Assembly: GCA_028279655.1 (NCBI GenBank)
Contig: JANQNH010000030.1
Coordinates: 1 to 64,000 of the forward strand
Length of the DNA stretch: 64,000 bases
Direction: 5' to 3'
Origin: Candidatus Nanoarchaeia archaeon
GTDB taxonomy: Archaea > Nanobdellota > Nanobdellia > Woesearchaeales > JACPBV01
Part shown: one piece after another, positions 9,505 to 17,097 of the stretch
Numbering within the stretch: position 1 is the stretch's first letter
Layout: each line of letters begins with the position of its first letter
Notes under the pieces: generated by a model
Told to the model about the DNA's origin: nothing
Databases searched by the model: none
The model's input: the letters and a program-made list of their open reading frames with translations, nothing else
Program-made: the position numbers and the translations under genes

Positions 9505-9836
9505 CACCTGGATTGCTGGGGATACAGATACTGGGTCTTTTCTTCGGATTGTTTATGATGTATTACGTATTCCTTCACCACAAGAGAAAAGAACTGACGA
9601 TCAAAGAGTACCTGTTCTGGATAAGCCTGTGGATATTGTTTATCATACTTACATTATTCCCTACATTATTAAGGCCATTTGTAAAATCCATAGGCTTCGC
9701 AAGGACCATGGATTTCTTCATCGTGGCAGGATTTCTCTTCCTTATAGTCAGCCTTTTCTATATCTACCTCCTGGTAAGGGGAAACCAGAAGAGATTAGAG
9801 AACATCGTAAGGAAAATGGCTATTGAGAAAAAATAA
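9501..9836 (+). CDS. DUF2304-like small membrane protein
   Basis: This 111-residue protein has three predicted membrane helices, starting near residues 4, 36 and 68, and a basic C-terminus (RGNQKRLENIVRKM). It resembles DUF2304 proteins, which usually lie beside GT2 polyprenyl-phosphate sugar synthases and probably act as membrane partners. The start overlaps the GT2 stop as ATGA and has a strong Shine-Dalgarno site. I infer that it anchors the preceding soluble enzyme or helps move the lipid-linked sugar; neither role is proven for the family. Confidence 0.75.
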   Translation: MTPGLLGIQILGLFFGLFMMYYVFLHHKRKELTIKEYLFWISLWILFIILTLFPTLLRPFVKSIGFARTMDFFIVAGFLFLIVSLFYIYLLVRGNQKRLENIVRKMAIEKK

Positions 9837-9838
9837 AA

Positions 9839-10981
9839 ATGGGAGTTAGACTCATCAAGTTTGTTGACAGGTTCATTGGAGCCCCATATTGCATAGTCTT
9901 GGGCATTATAAGATTATTCTCAAAAAAAGACATGCCAAAAAGAGAGAACACCAGGAACATATTGATAGTTCAGCTATGGGGCATTGGAGAGACAATACTT
10001 ACTGTTCCTGCGATCAAAGCATTAAGAGAAAGATATCCAAAGACAGCCATAGATATCCTGTGCACCCCAAGGAACAAGGATATCTACTTTAATTACCCGT
10101 TTATCAGCAAGCTCAACGTGGTCAGGCTGAACCTATTCTCACTTAAATGGTTTGTCCTTAAGAACTGGAAGAGATATGATATTGTGATTGACATGGAAGA
10201 ATATCTAAATATCTCTGCCATCATGTCCTTCTATCTGGGAAAGAGGACAATAGGCTATTCTCATGGGACCAGATCCTTAACCTATTCCAGAAAAGTAAAG
10301 TACAACGACAGGCAGCACACCTCAAAGACCTTCTTTGATCTTGTCAAAGCCTTAGGTGTAAGAGGGACCACAGAAAACCTGGAGAAACTGAATTACACAG
10401 GGACTGACAAGAAGATTGTTGATCTGGCATTGAAGTACTCCAGGATTGAAAAAAAGACTTTTCTAGTTGGGATTGCTCCTGGAGCTGCAGAATCATCCAG
10501 ATCAAGGATGTGGCCGCAGGAGAACTTTGCAGAACTGATCCAAAGGATCTATAAGAAGAAGAACTGCAAGATAGTCCTCATAGGAGCCAACCATGAAAGA
10601 AAGCTTAACGAATACATAATTGAGCTGATCAAGGAAAAAAGGATAAGGAGAAACGTGATAAACCTTGCCGGAAAGTTCAACCTAAGGCAGATTTTCTATC
10701 TTATATCAAGATGTAATGTATTGATAGGTAATGATTCAGGCCCTATGCACATAGGAGCAGCCATGAACGTAAAGACGATCGGTCTCTTCGGTCCAAACCT
10801 TCCTGTAAGATTCGGACCCCTAAACAAGAAATCAAAAGCTATATACAAGGACATGCCCTGCTCTCCATGCATAAACGTCCACAAAGGCCAGGTACCGGAA
10901 TGCTTCTATGGAGAAGGATCCAGAGACTACAGAAAGTGCATAAAAGAGATAAAAGTAAAAGATGTTCTTAAGTATGTTTAG
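9839..10981 (+). CDS. GT9 family glycosyltransferase (heptosyltransferase-like)
   Basis: This 380-residue GT-B enzyme fits family GT9, known for ADP-heptose:LPS heptosyltransferases. The N-terminal domain has ILIVQLWGIGETILTVPAIKALRERYP. The C-terminal domain has GIAPGAAESSRSRMWPQENFAEL, a Rossmann strand VLIGANHE, and the nucleotide-sugar segment GNDSGPMHIGAAMNVKTIGLFG. A Cys cluster (CSPCINVHKGQVPEC) near the C-terminus also occurs in many GT9 proteins. With an ADP-heptose pathway encoded from 14016, heptose is the likely donor sugar. The acceptor in an archaeon without LPS is presumably a lipid-linked or surface glycan. The gene follows the DUF2304 gene by 2 nt. Confidence 0.88.
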   Translation: MGVRLIKFVDRFIGAPYCIVLGIIRLFSKKDMPKRENTRNILIVQLWGIGETILTVPAIKALRERYPKTAIDILCTPRNKDIYFNYPFISKLNVVRLNLFSLKWFVLKNWKRYDIVIDMEEYLNISAIMSFYLGKRTIGYSHGTRSLTYSRKVKYNDRQHTSKTFFDLVKALGVRGTTENLEKLNYTGTDKKIVDLALKYSRIEKKTFLVGIAPGAAESSRSRMWPQENFAELIQRIYKKKNCKIVLIGANHERKLNEYIIELIKEKRIRRNVINLAGKFNLRQIFYLISRCNVLIGNDSGPMHIGAAMNVKTIGLFGPNLPVRFGPLNKKSKAIYKDMPCSPCINVHKGQVPECFYGEGSRDYRKCIKEIKVKDVLKYV

Positions 10982-10984
10982 AAA

Positions 10985-10995
10985 TATTTATAAAC
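10985..10995 (+). promoter_or_regulatory. TATA-like box before the asparaginase-like gene
   Basis: ATTTATAAAC lies about 25 nt before ATG 11018 with no Shine-Dalgarno site, which suggests a leaderless transcript. Confidence 0.5.
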
Positions 10996-11017
10996 AAGTT
11001 CTCTTAATAAAGATATA

Positions 11018-11539
11018 ATGAGAAAAACATCATCTATCCATTTTGTCATAACCGGAGGAACTATTGATTCTTTCTATGATGGTACTAAAGACACCGTGGT
11101 ACCAAATAAATCATCAGTCATCCCTAATGTTATCAAAAGTCTAAGATTAGTTAATAAAACCGAATTCACCCAAGTTTGCATGAAAGATAGTAGGGATATA
11201 ACAAAAGCAGATATGAAGAAGATCTTAGCAATAATTGAAGAAAGCCCACATAAGAACATAATAATAACTCATGGGACATATACAATATCTGACACCGCAA
11301 GGTACCTAAAAGCAAACCTAAAGAGAAAGGATCAAACCATAGTGCTAACAGGCTCTTTAATACCAATACTAGGATTCTCTCCATCTGACGGTACTTTCAA
11401 CCTTGGCTATTCTATAGCAAAAGTCCAAGAATTACCAATAGGAATCTATGTGTGTATAAATGGAAAAGACTTCTCCCCAGAAGAAGTAATGAAGATAATC
11501 CAAAAAGGAGAATTTACCTCCATTTTTGAAAAAAATTAA
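11018..11539 (+). CDS. Short asparaginase-fold protein
   Basis: This 173-residue protein corresponds to the N-terminal domain of type I/II L-asparaginases. The nucleophile loop TGGTIDS (residues 12-18) is intact. The second active-site motif reads THGTYTISDTARYL where enzymes have HGTDT, so the catalytic Asp is a Tyr. A TGSLIP segment follows. The C-terminal domain of full-length asparaginases (about 320 residues) is absent. Similar stand-alone domains occur in archaea and bacteria, but I know no proven function. Canonical asparagine hydrolysis is doubtful. It has its own promoter and converges on the gene at 11540 with no spacer. Confidence 0.75.
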   Translation: MRKTSSIHFVITGGTIDSFYDGTKDTVVPNKSSVIPNVIKSLRLVNKTEFTQVCMKDSRDITKADMKKILAIIEESPHKNIIITHGTYTISDTARYLKANLKRKDQTIVLTGSLIPILGFSPSDGTFNLGYSIAKVQELPIGIYVCINGKDFSPEEVMKIIQKGEFTSIFEKN

Positions 11540-11773
11540 TTACATACTCTCCAGGGCCTTCTGCATAACAGGAATGATTGCTTCAACTTCGTCCTTAAAC
11601 ATCCTTCCTGCCTTGGCGAACTTCCACTCACCGTCCTGGTTCCTGTTCTCTCTGCTTATCTGAAGTTTCTTCTCACCTTCGTTATACTGGCAGACTGCAA
11701 CAGTAAGCCTGGTCATATCAAATTCTTTTGTCTCACTAAATAACTTTTTGTCTAGATTTGGATCAAATGGCAT
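11540..11773 (-). CDS. Small PC4-like or unknown protein
   Basis: This 77-residue protein has two predicted beta segments (RLTVAVCQYNEGEKKLQISRE), a Trp-containing turn (DGEWKFAKAGRMF) and a C-terminal helix (DEVEAIIPVMQKAL). The pattern resembles the ssDNA-binding PC4/YdbC fold, but the match is weak and made by eye. The start at 11773 is supported by GGTGAT 6 nt upstream, and a TATA-like TTTTTATA near 11806-11816 on this strand acts as promoter. The stop abuts the stop of the asparaginase-like gene. It could be a small nucleic-acid-binding protein; otherwise the function is unknown. Confidence 0.6.
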   Translation of the reverse strand: MPFDPNLDKKLFSETKEFDMTRLTVAVCQYNEGEKKLQISRENRNQDGEWKFAKAGRMFKDEVEAIIPVMQKALESM

Positions 11774-11867
11774 ATTCTATCACCAGATTAAAGGATTAGG
11801 GGGTTGTATAAAAAGGTAACTGAAATGAAAATGATACCACTATAAAGTTACTATATATCCGAAAGAC

Positions 11868-11877
11868 TTATATAATT
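11868..11877 (+). promoter_or_regulatory. TATA-like box
   Basis: CTTATATAA lies about 27 nt before ATG 11901, which fits a leaderless start for the next gene. Confidence 0.5.
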
Positions 11878-11900
11878 TTATACTATCTCTAACAAGGAAA

Positions 11901-12434
11901 ATGTCATTGGAATCTACCATACACCTAACTAATATGGCTATAGGAATGACCTCCGGTGCAATTGCCTATCTTAATAGGGGCGACTGGGAATTTGATCCAA
12001 CAAAGGGTAGAAATGTTCCTGCAACTGATTTTGAACCTGAAGGTAAATGCCGACTCGTAGATAAATACTATTACTCAAATTTCATGAACGCTTTACGTAG
12101 GGGGTTTTCAAAAAAAATAGCAGAAAAATTCCCTAGGTACGAAGGTTTAAGCCCTCTTGTAGACCATGCTGCTGGTTCAGTAGGAATAATTGCATTATTT
12201 GGTGGAATATTTGGATTAATTAAAGAGTACACAGGTCTGTCAGGCTCAGAGATAGATCCTTATTACGTCTCCACTGCTCTTTGGTATATACATCAAATGT
12301 TATGGGAAGCAAAAACATATCTACACGGCAAAAGAAAATGGAGTAAGAATGATTTTGCACAAATAGCCACAGACCTGATAACACCTGCCTTGTATTTATA
12401 TGCCTTGCACCAAGTAATTGAAAAGATTAAGTAA
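11901..12434 (+). CDS. Hypothetical protein with one or two membrane segments
   Basis: I do not recognise this 177-residue protein. A hydrophobic stretch around residues 93-108 (AGSVGIIALFGGIFGLI) is a probable membrane helix, and a weaker one lies near the C-terminus (LITPALYLYALHQVI). The region between holds aromatic residues and a basic HGKRKWSK segment. The arrangement resembles many small DPANN membrane proteins of unknown role. It has its own TATA-like box and converges on the gene ending at 12447. Confidence 0.65.
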   Translation: MSLESTIHLTNMAIGMTSGAIAYLNRGDWEFDPTKGRNVPATDFEPEGKCRLVDKYYYSNFMNALRRGFSKKIAEKFPRYEGLSPLVDHAAGSVGIIALFGGIFGLIKEYTGLSGSEIDPYYVSTALWYIHQMLWEAKTYLHGKRKWSKNDFAQIATDLITPALYLYALHQVIEKIK

Positions 12435-12446
12435 AATTTTATTCTA

Positions 12447-12947
12447 CTATTCGGAGTACTTCCCCTTCCTAATCTGACACATAATAACAGTTTGAAGTGT
12501 TGAAAATTCATGTGGACCAATTTGTCCTAGCCTATCAACAACCTGTTCCAACTGCCCTATGTCTCTTTCAAACCTTGCTCTGTATCTATCTTTTACTCGA
12601 TCGAAAGAAAAAACCTCTTGATAAAACTCCTCAGGTGAAAGTACATAAGTATGTACTTTAGCTGACACAGTGTCTGGTATTATATCTCCAAAATATTTCC
12701 AAGCCCTCCTAAATCCAAAATGACCTACTTCTAGCCCATCAATAAGCAAGGAAATAAACCATTCTTTACCAACCCTTCGATATCCCAAGGTCCTTCTCAG
12801 CTTAAGCCCCCCTGCCTTTTTCTCCTCACCATAAGCAAGGGATAGGGAGTAGTATTTAGATTTACGTCTCGATTCAGAACTCAACATATCCTGTCTCAAT
12901 TGTTGATCCAATTCTCCATCATCCATATCAAAATTATCATCTCTCAC
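12447..12947 (-). CDS. Hypothetical soluble protein
   Basis: This 166-residue protein has no recognisable family motif. The N-terminus is acidic (DDNFDMDDGELDQQL), the middle is basic and aromatic (KLRRTLGYRRVGKEWFISLLIDG), and the C-terminal half is a charged helix (RYRARFERDIGQLEQVVDRL). It has no signal peptide or membrane helix. The frame begins at GTG 12947; ATG 12926 is an alternative. A TATA-like GTTTATAAAC at about 12976-12986 on this strand would give a leaderless GTG start. Confidence 0.6.
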   Translation of the reverse strand: MRDDNFDMDDGELDQQLRQDMLSSESRRKSKYYSLSLAYGEEKKAGGLKLRRTLGYRRVGKEWFISLLIDGLEVGHFGFRRAWKYFGDIIPDTVSAKVHTYVLSPEEFYQEVFSFDRVKDRYRARFERDIGQLEQVVDRLGQIGPHEFSTLQTVIMCQIRKGKYSE

Positions 12948-12999
12948 AATAAATCCATCAAGAAGAATAGAAATGCGTTTATAAACCTATTCCAGAAAC

Positions 13000-13749
13000 T
13001 TATCCAAAATGCCTATACTCGCCGTGCGTAAAAAAACCTATCAACTGCTTGATCCTAGCAAGCCTAGGAAACAAGTCCCCCTCTAAACTCTTAACATTAT
13101 CAAACAGCTCAAAAACCTCAGGCTTAAACACATAGATCCCTGCATTCACAACATTGGAAGAAACAGACTTAGGTTTTTCCTGAAAATCAACAATCAAATC
13201 ACCGTCCAGCACAGCATTCCCATACTTGGAAGCCTTCTCGATGCTCATCAGGCCCATAGTACCCAATTTATCAAGCTCAAGATGCTTCTTTATCATCCTG
13301 AGCAAATCAAAATTATTATAGGTATCTCCTGACATAACCACAAAGTTTGTATGCAGCTTATCCCTGACAGATATCAAAGCATCAGCATTACCTTTAACGT
13401 CCTTCTGAACAAGCTTAACAGATATAGGGGCCTTGTCTATCTCTAAAAGTATCTTAGTGGTAGAAGGAGTATGCTGGGTTACGATATACATTGTTTTTAT
13501 ACCGCTGGAAGCAAAGAAATCGATCTGCTGCCTGAGCAAAGATTTTCCCTTTAGCTCCTTAAGCAGATTACCCTGATGCTCTCCCTTGATCAGCAGAACA
13601 GCAACATCGATAGAGCTTTCCTTCAACCCTTTCCTCAGAAAATACTCTACAGCCTGACTACGAGAACGGATTATAGAACCATCAACCTTGCTGTCTATCT
13701 GGTCCAGCAAAGACTTATCAAGAGATATAGCAACCTTAGGTTTCTTCAT
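13000..13749 (-). CDS. Ribbon-helix-helix / degenerate nucleotidyltransferase fusion, putative sugar-nucleotide-sensing regulator
   Basis: Residues 1-45 are a ribbon-helix-helix DNA-binding domain (VAISLDKSLLDQID, then SRSQAVEYFLRKGL). Residues 47-249 follow the fold of sugar-phosphate nucleotidyltransferases: VVMSGDTYNNFD and VNAGIYVFKPEVFEL are clear. The catalytic loop is broken, however. Where enzymes have GGxGTR the protein reads GEHQG, and no clear PK motif follows. I infer a regulator that binds a sugar nucleotide or sugar phosphate instead of making one. Start 13749 is preferred over 13767: it places the ATG about 25 nt from a TATA-like box at 13769-13780 and leaves the operator at 13751-13771 outside the gene. 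It is divergent from the cupin-HldD operon. Confidence 0.8.
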   Translation of the reverse strand: MKKPKVAISLDKSLLDQIDSKVDGSIIRSRSQAVEYFLRKGLKESSIDVAVLLIKGEHQGNLLKELKGKSLLRQQIDFFASSGIKTMYIVTQHTPSTTKILLEIDKAPISVKLVQKDVKGNADALISVRDKLHTNFVVMSGDTYNNFDLLRMIKKHLELDKLGTMGLMSIEKASKYGNAVLDGDLIVDFQEKPKSVSSNVVNAGIYVFKPEVFELFDNVKSLEGDLFPRLARIKQLIGFFTHGEYRHFG

Positions 13750-13750
13750 A

Positions 13751-13771
13751 AAGTATGAACTAAGCATACTT
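13751..13771. promoter_or_regulatory. Operator O1 at the regulator promoter
   Basis: AAGTATG and CATACTT form 7-bp inverted arms separated by 7 nt. The site lies between the TATA-like box (13769-13780, minus) and the start at 13749. The 12-mer AAGTATGAACTA followed 2 nt later by CATAC is repeated at 13978. Autoregulation by the RHH protein is inferred. Confidence 0.65.
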
Positions 13772-13811
13772 ATATAAAAAACTTTGTATTACCTATAAGA
13801 TAGATAAAAAT

Positions 13812-13920
13812 CACAACAAAAATGGCGCAGGCCGACCGGGGGTTGCCCCCTACGGGGTGGTCGATAGGACAAAGCGAACGAAGTGAGTTTTGGCCGTCTG
13901 CTGCCATTATTTTTGTTGTG
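13812..13920 (+). ncRNA. GC-rich structured element B
   Basis: The element lies between the divergent regulator and heptose promoters. Outer arms CACAACAAAAAT and ATTTTTGTTGTG enclose GGCGCAG/CTGCTGCC, then a hairpin CGACC...GGTCG containing GGGGTTGCCCC and CTACGGGG, the linker TAGGAC, a second hairpin with CGAACGAAGTGAG (13875-13887), and CCGTCTGC. This is the same order of parts as in elements C and D. The inner GGGG-TTG-CCCC and CCCC-TAC-GGGG pairings exclude each other, so two folds are possible. Confidence 0.6.
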
Positions 13921-13977
13921 GTTTCTTGAAATATATATAAGAATATAGAAACATTTAAATACTTCCTATACTATACA

Positions 13978-13997
13978 AAGTATGAACTATTCATACC
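13978..13997. promoter_or_regulatory. Operator O2 at the ADP-heptose operon promoter
   Basis: GTATGAA and TTCATAC form 7-bp inverted arms around a 3-nt centre. The site shares AAGTATGAACTA plus CATAC with operator O1. It lies between an AT-rich promoter region (ATTTAAAT near 13952-13960) and ATG 14016, a position where bound repressor would block transcription. Confidence 0.65.
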
Positions 13998-14015
13998 AAA
14001 TAAAAATAATAAAAA

Positions 14016-15272
14016 ATGACGCAACATAAAGAAGTACAGAAGAAATGGGGGAAAGAATTGTGGATTGCCAACTATGACTACTGCGGTAAATTACTAATTC
14101 TAAACAAAGGATTTAGGTGTTCTATGCATTATCACAAGAACAAAGACGAGACATTCTACATAAATAAAGGAAAGGTATTGATGGAGATAGATAATGAAAA
14201 GAAGATAATGCTCCCAGGAGACTCTGTAAGACTAACACAGGGAATGAAGCATCGCTTTACAGGCTTAGAAAACTCAGAGATAATGGAATTCTCAACACAC
14301 CATGAAGATGAAGATTCTTATAGGGACGAAGTCTCAGGAGAAGTAGACTTAACTAAACTAAATCTCCCAAAAGAAGAGACATGCCTCGTAACAGGAGGGG
14401 CAGGCTTCATAGGATCAAACCTATCTTTAGAACTCGAAAAACAAGGATATAAGGTAATAGTCATAGATAACTTTTCAACAGGAACCAAAGAGAACCTCAA
14501 AGGCTTCAAAGGAGAGATAAGAGAGATAGACGTTTCAAGACCATTTGAGATAAAAGAAAAGATAAACATAATATTCCATCAGGCTGCAATAACAGATCCA
14601 AGATTCAAAGACGACAATGAAATGCTCAGGGCTAATCTGGAAGGCTTCAAGAACATCATACAACTGGCAAAGAAGAACGATGCTAAGTTAATCTACGCAT
14701 CAACAGCAAACCTATATGGAAACGCAAAGACGCCCATGAAAGAAGACCAGGAAAAAGAGATAATAACAACCTACGGTAAATCAAAGCTGGAGATGGACAA
14801 CATAGCAGAACAACTTAAGGATCAGATGCATATAGTAGGGCTTAGATACTTCAATGTTTTTGGGCCTAGAGAGAGCTTCAAAGGAAGAGCAGCCTCCATG
14901 ATATTGCACCTAAGCAGCCAGATGAAAGAGAACAAAAAGCCAAGATTGTTCAAGCATGGAGAGCAAAAGAGAGACCACATATATGTAAAAGATGTTGTCC
15001 AAGCAACAATAAAAGCCACTGAAGCAAAATCAGGTATATACAATGTAGGAACAGGAATAGCAACAAGCTTCAACGAACTTATAAATATACTAAACGAGAT
15101 CCTAAAGAAGGATCTCCATCCAGAATACTTTGATAATCCATATAATTTAAAAACCTATCAGAGTAACACACAGGCAGACACCAGCCTTGCAGAACAGAAC
15201 CTGAGATGGAAAGCAAGATACACATTAAAGCAGGGCATAAAAGATTATATGGGATGGTTAGAGAATGAATGA
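14016..15272 (+). CDS. hldD: Cupin / ADP-heptose 6-epimerase fusion (HldD-like)
   Basis: Residues 10-100 are a cupin, with the HYHKNKDETFYINKG metal-binding motif at 38-52. Residues 122-418 are an extended SDR epimerase: NAD-binding GGAGFIG near 127, and Tyr/Lys of YGKSK at about 254-258. The C-terminal TYQSNTQADTS followed by IKDYMGWL matches the segment that marks HldD, which converts ADP-D-glycero- to ADP-L-glycero-beta-D-manno-heptose. The following genes encode HldE kinase, GmhB and HldE adenylyltransferase, which supports the call. The cupin fusion is unusual; it could be a sugar isomerase or a regulatory domain. It is the first gene of a five-gene overlapping operon under operator O2. 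Confidence 0.85.
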   Translation: MTQHKEVQKKWGKELWIANYDYCGKLLILNKGFRCSMHYHKNKDETFYINKGKVLMEIDNEKKIMLPGDSVRLTQGMKHRFTGLENSEIMEFSTHHEDEDSYRDEVSGEVDLTKLNLPKEETCLVTGGAGFIGSNLSLELEKQGYKVIVIDNFSTGTKENLKGFKGEIREIDVSRPFEIKEKINIIFHQAAITDPRFKDDNEMLRANLEGFKNIIQLAKKNDAKLIYASTANLYGNAKTPMKEDQEKEIITTYGKSKLEMDNIAEQLKDQMHIVGLRYFNVFGPRESFKGRAASMILHLSSQMKENKKPRLFKHGEQKRDHIYVKDVVQATIKATEAKSGIYNVGTGIATSFNELINILNEILKKDLHPEYFDNPYNLKTYQSNTQADTSLAEQNLRWKARYTLKQGIKDYMGWLENE

Positions 15273-16188
15273 GATAATTGAAAGGTTCAAGGAAAAGAAC
15301 ATCCTCATTGTAGGAGACATAATGCTTGATAAATATATCTTCGGCAAAGTAGACAGGATAAGTCCTGAAGCCCCTGTACAGGTTGTTGAGGTAAAGAAAG
15401 AGAACTATGTTCCTGGAGGGGCAGCAAACGTAGCTAACAACATTGCAGCATTGAATGCAAAAGCCTTCATGGTAGGTATTGTAGGAAACGACAAGGAGGC
15501 AGACATCCTGTTAGAAGAGCTGAACAAGAGAAACATCAACACAGAAGGGATAGTAAAAGACGTACAGAAGCCAACTACACAAAAGGTAAGGATCCTAGGC
15601 CAGAAACAGCAGCTGTTGAGGATAGACTATGAAAAAAAGGATTACCTAAACAAGGAGACAGAAAACCAGATCCTAAACTTCATAAAGATAAGGATACCGA
15701 ACACAGACGCTATAATAATCTCAGACTATGCAAAAGGCGTGATCACACAAAACCTCATCAAAGAGATAAAAGACATTGCAAAAGAAAAGATAATGATCGT
15801 TGATCCAAAACCAAAACACAAGGATTTTTATAAAGGAGCAACCTTGATAACCCCTAATCTAAAGGAAGCAGAACAGATGACAGAAAAGGAAGAGGACCTG
15901 ATAAAAGAGCTTGACTCCCCCATATTGATCACAAAGGGAGAGAAAGGCATGTCCCTTTACGAAAAAGACGGCACCATTACAAACATCCCTACAAAAGCAA
16001 AAGAGGTATATGATGTCTCAGGAGCAGGGGACACAGTAGTTGCAACATTGGCACTGGCATTATCATCAAAAGCATCTTTAAGGCAGGCTGCAACATTGGC
16101 CAATCACGCAGCAGGAATAACCGTAGGAAAACTAGGGACATCAACAATAACAACAGAGGAGATTAAGAAAAGCATAGAAAATGAATAA
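15265..16188 (+). CDS. hldE1: D-glycero-beta-D-manno-heptose-7-phosphate kinase (HldE N-domain type)
   Basis: This 307-residue PfkB-family kinase matches the kinase half of HldE/RfaE: VGDIMLDKYIFGKVDRISPEAPVQVVEV at the N-terminus, PGGAANVANNIAAL, the middle TPNLKEAE, and the catalytic DVSGAGDTV near residue 251-259. It would phosphorylate heptose 7-phosphate at C1 to give the beta-1,7-bisphosphate. In enterobacteria this domain is fused to the adenylyltransferase; here that half is a separate gene at 17090. It overlaps the epimerase gene by 8 nt and the phosphatase gene by 8 nt. Confidence 0.92.
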   Translation: MNEIIERFKEKNILIVGDIMLDKYIFGKVDRISPEAPVQVVEVKKENYVPGGAANVANNIAALNAKAFMVGIVGNDKEADILLEELNKRNINTEGIVKDVQKPTTQKVRILGQKQQLLRIDYEKKDYLNKETENQILNFIKIRIPNTDAIIISDYAKGVITQNLIKEIKDIAKEKIMIVDPKPKHKDFYKGATLITPNLKEAEQMTEKEEDLIKELDSPILITKGEKGMSLYEKDGTITNIPTKAKEVYDVSGAGDTVVATLALALSSKASLRQAATLANHAAGITVGKLGTSTITTEEIKKSIENE

Positions 16189-16717
16189 GGTTGTATTTCT
16201 TGATAGGGACGGGGTTCTAAATGAGGACACATATTACCCCCATAAGATAGAGGATTTTATACTCCTGCCAAAAGTTCCAGAAGCCCTAACCCTGCTAAAA
16301 GACAAGTTCAAGTTCATAATAATAACAAACCAGTCAGGCATAGGAAGAGGATACTTCACCAAAGATGATTTCGACAACTTCAACAACCACCTCATTAAAA
16401 CACTTGCAGAACACAACATCAAGGTAGAAAAGACATATGTCTGTCCGCACACAAAAGAGGAAAACTGTGACTGCAGGAAGCCAAACATCAAGTTCATAAA
16501 GCAAGCAGCGAAAGAGTTTGATATAGACCTGCAAAGTTCGTTTATGATCGGAGACCATCCCTATGATATGGACTTAGGGAAAAACGCAGGTATAAGGACA
16601 GTATTCATGCTGACAGGTCACGGAATGAAACACAGAGAGGAGATGAAAGGAAAGCCTGATTTCACAGCAAAAAACCTTTTAGAGGCAGCACGATGGATAA
16701 TAGGCCAAACTTCATAA
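16181..16717 (+). CDS. gmhB: D-glycero-D-manno-heptose-1,7-bisphosphate 7-phosphatase
   Basis: This 178-residue HAD hydrolase fits GmhB: DRDGVLN with the nucleophile Asp near residue 8-12, TNQSGIGRG, the zinc-binding CPHTKEENCDCRKPN loop, and the IGDHPYDMDLGKNAG motif. It removes the 7-phosphate from heptose 1,7-bisphosphate. It sits between the heptose kinase and, after a GtrA gene, the adenylyltransferase, so it completes the ADP-heptose route. A paralogue lies at 32511 in the second heptose cluster. The gene overlaps its neighbours on both sides. Confidence 0.93.
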   Translation: MNKVVFLDRDGVLNEDTYYPHKIEDFILLPKVPEALTLLKDKFKFIIITNQSGIGRGYFTKDDFDNFNNHLIKTLAEHNIKVEKTYVCPHTKEENCDCRKPNIKFIKQAAKEFDIDLQSSFMIGDHPYDMDLGKNAGIRTVFMLTGHGMKHREEMKGKPDFTAKNLLEAARWIIGQTS

Positions 16718-17097
16718 AAAGGGCAGTTAAGAAGCATACGAAGAAATTCTCACTATTCATGGTAGTTGGCATCATAAAGACAATATTATCGATCCTGCTT
16801 ACCGGACTATTTATAGATATACTGAAACTGGATGCATTGTTCAGCTCAACAGCTGTTGTAGTGATTGTATTCTTCATCACTTATATGATCTATGTATCCA
16901 CTAAACTTGTAAAGCCGCAGTTCATGAAATACACGTCTGCAACAATAGGATTCAACATAGCCACCATCCTGCTGATCTGGATCCTGGTTGATTATGTGGG
17001 TCTTTCCGGTTTCATAAGCTCCGCCATAGTAACAATAACCTCCTTTGTGCTGAGATATCTGTTCTTCAATATAATCGGGCTGATACGCCATGGATAA
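16693..17097 (+). CDS. GtrA-like membrane protein
   Basis: This 134-residue protein has four membrane helices starting near residues 22, 50, 78 and 104, in the layout of GtrA (PF04138) proteins thought to help move polyprenyl-phosphate-linked sugars across the membrane. The N-terminus is basic (FIKRAVKKHTKKF). It overlaps gmhB by 25 nt and the adenylyltransferase gene by 8 nt, so its translation is tied to the heptose genes. It resembles the GtrA protein at 29797, including the closing FNIIGLI segment. Flipping of a lipid-linked heptose is a guess from context. Confidence 0.8.
   Translation: MDNRPNFIKRAVKKHTKKFSLFMVVGIIKTILSILLTGLFIDILKLDALFSSTAVVVIVFFITYMIYVSTKLVKPQFMKYTSATIGFNIATILLIWILVDYVGLSGFISSAIVTITSFVLRYLFFNIIGLIRHG

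Noticed and set aside
13750-13767. Upstream start ATG 13767 for the RHH fusion protein
   Set aside because: It would lie within the operator and too close to the TATA-like box; ATG 13749 directly precedes the RHH domain.
13812-13920. GC-rich element considered as tRNA or other known RNA
   Set aside because: There is no T-loop GTTCGANNC signature, no cloverleaf lengths and no CCA-proximal stem; the same holds for the elements at 5306, 17579 and 17692.
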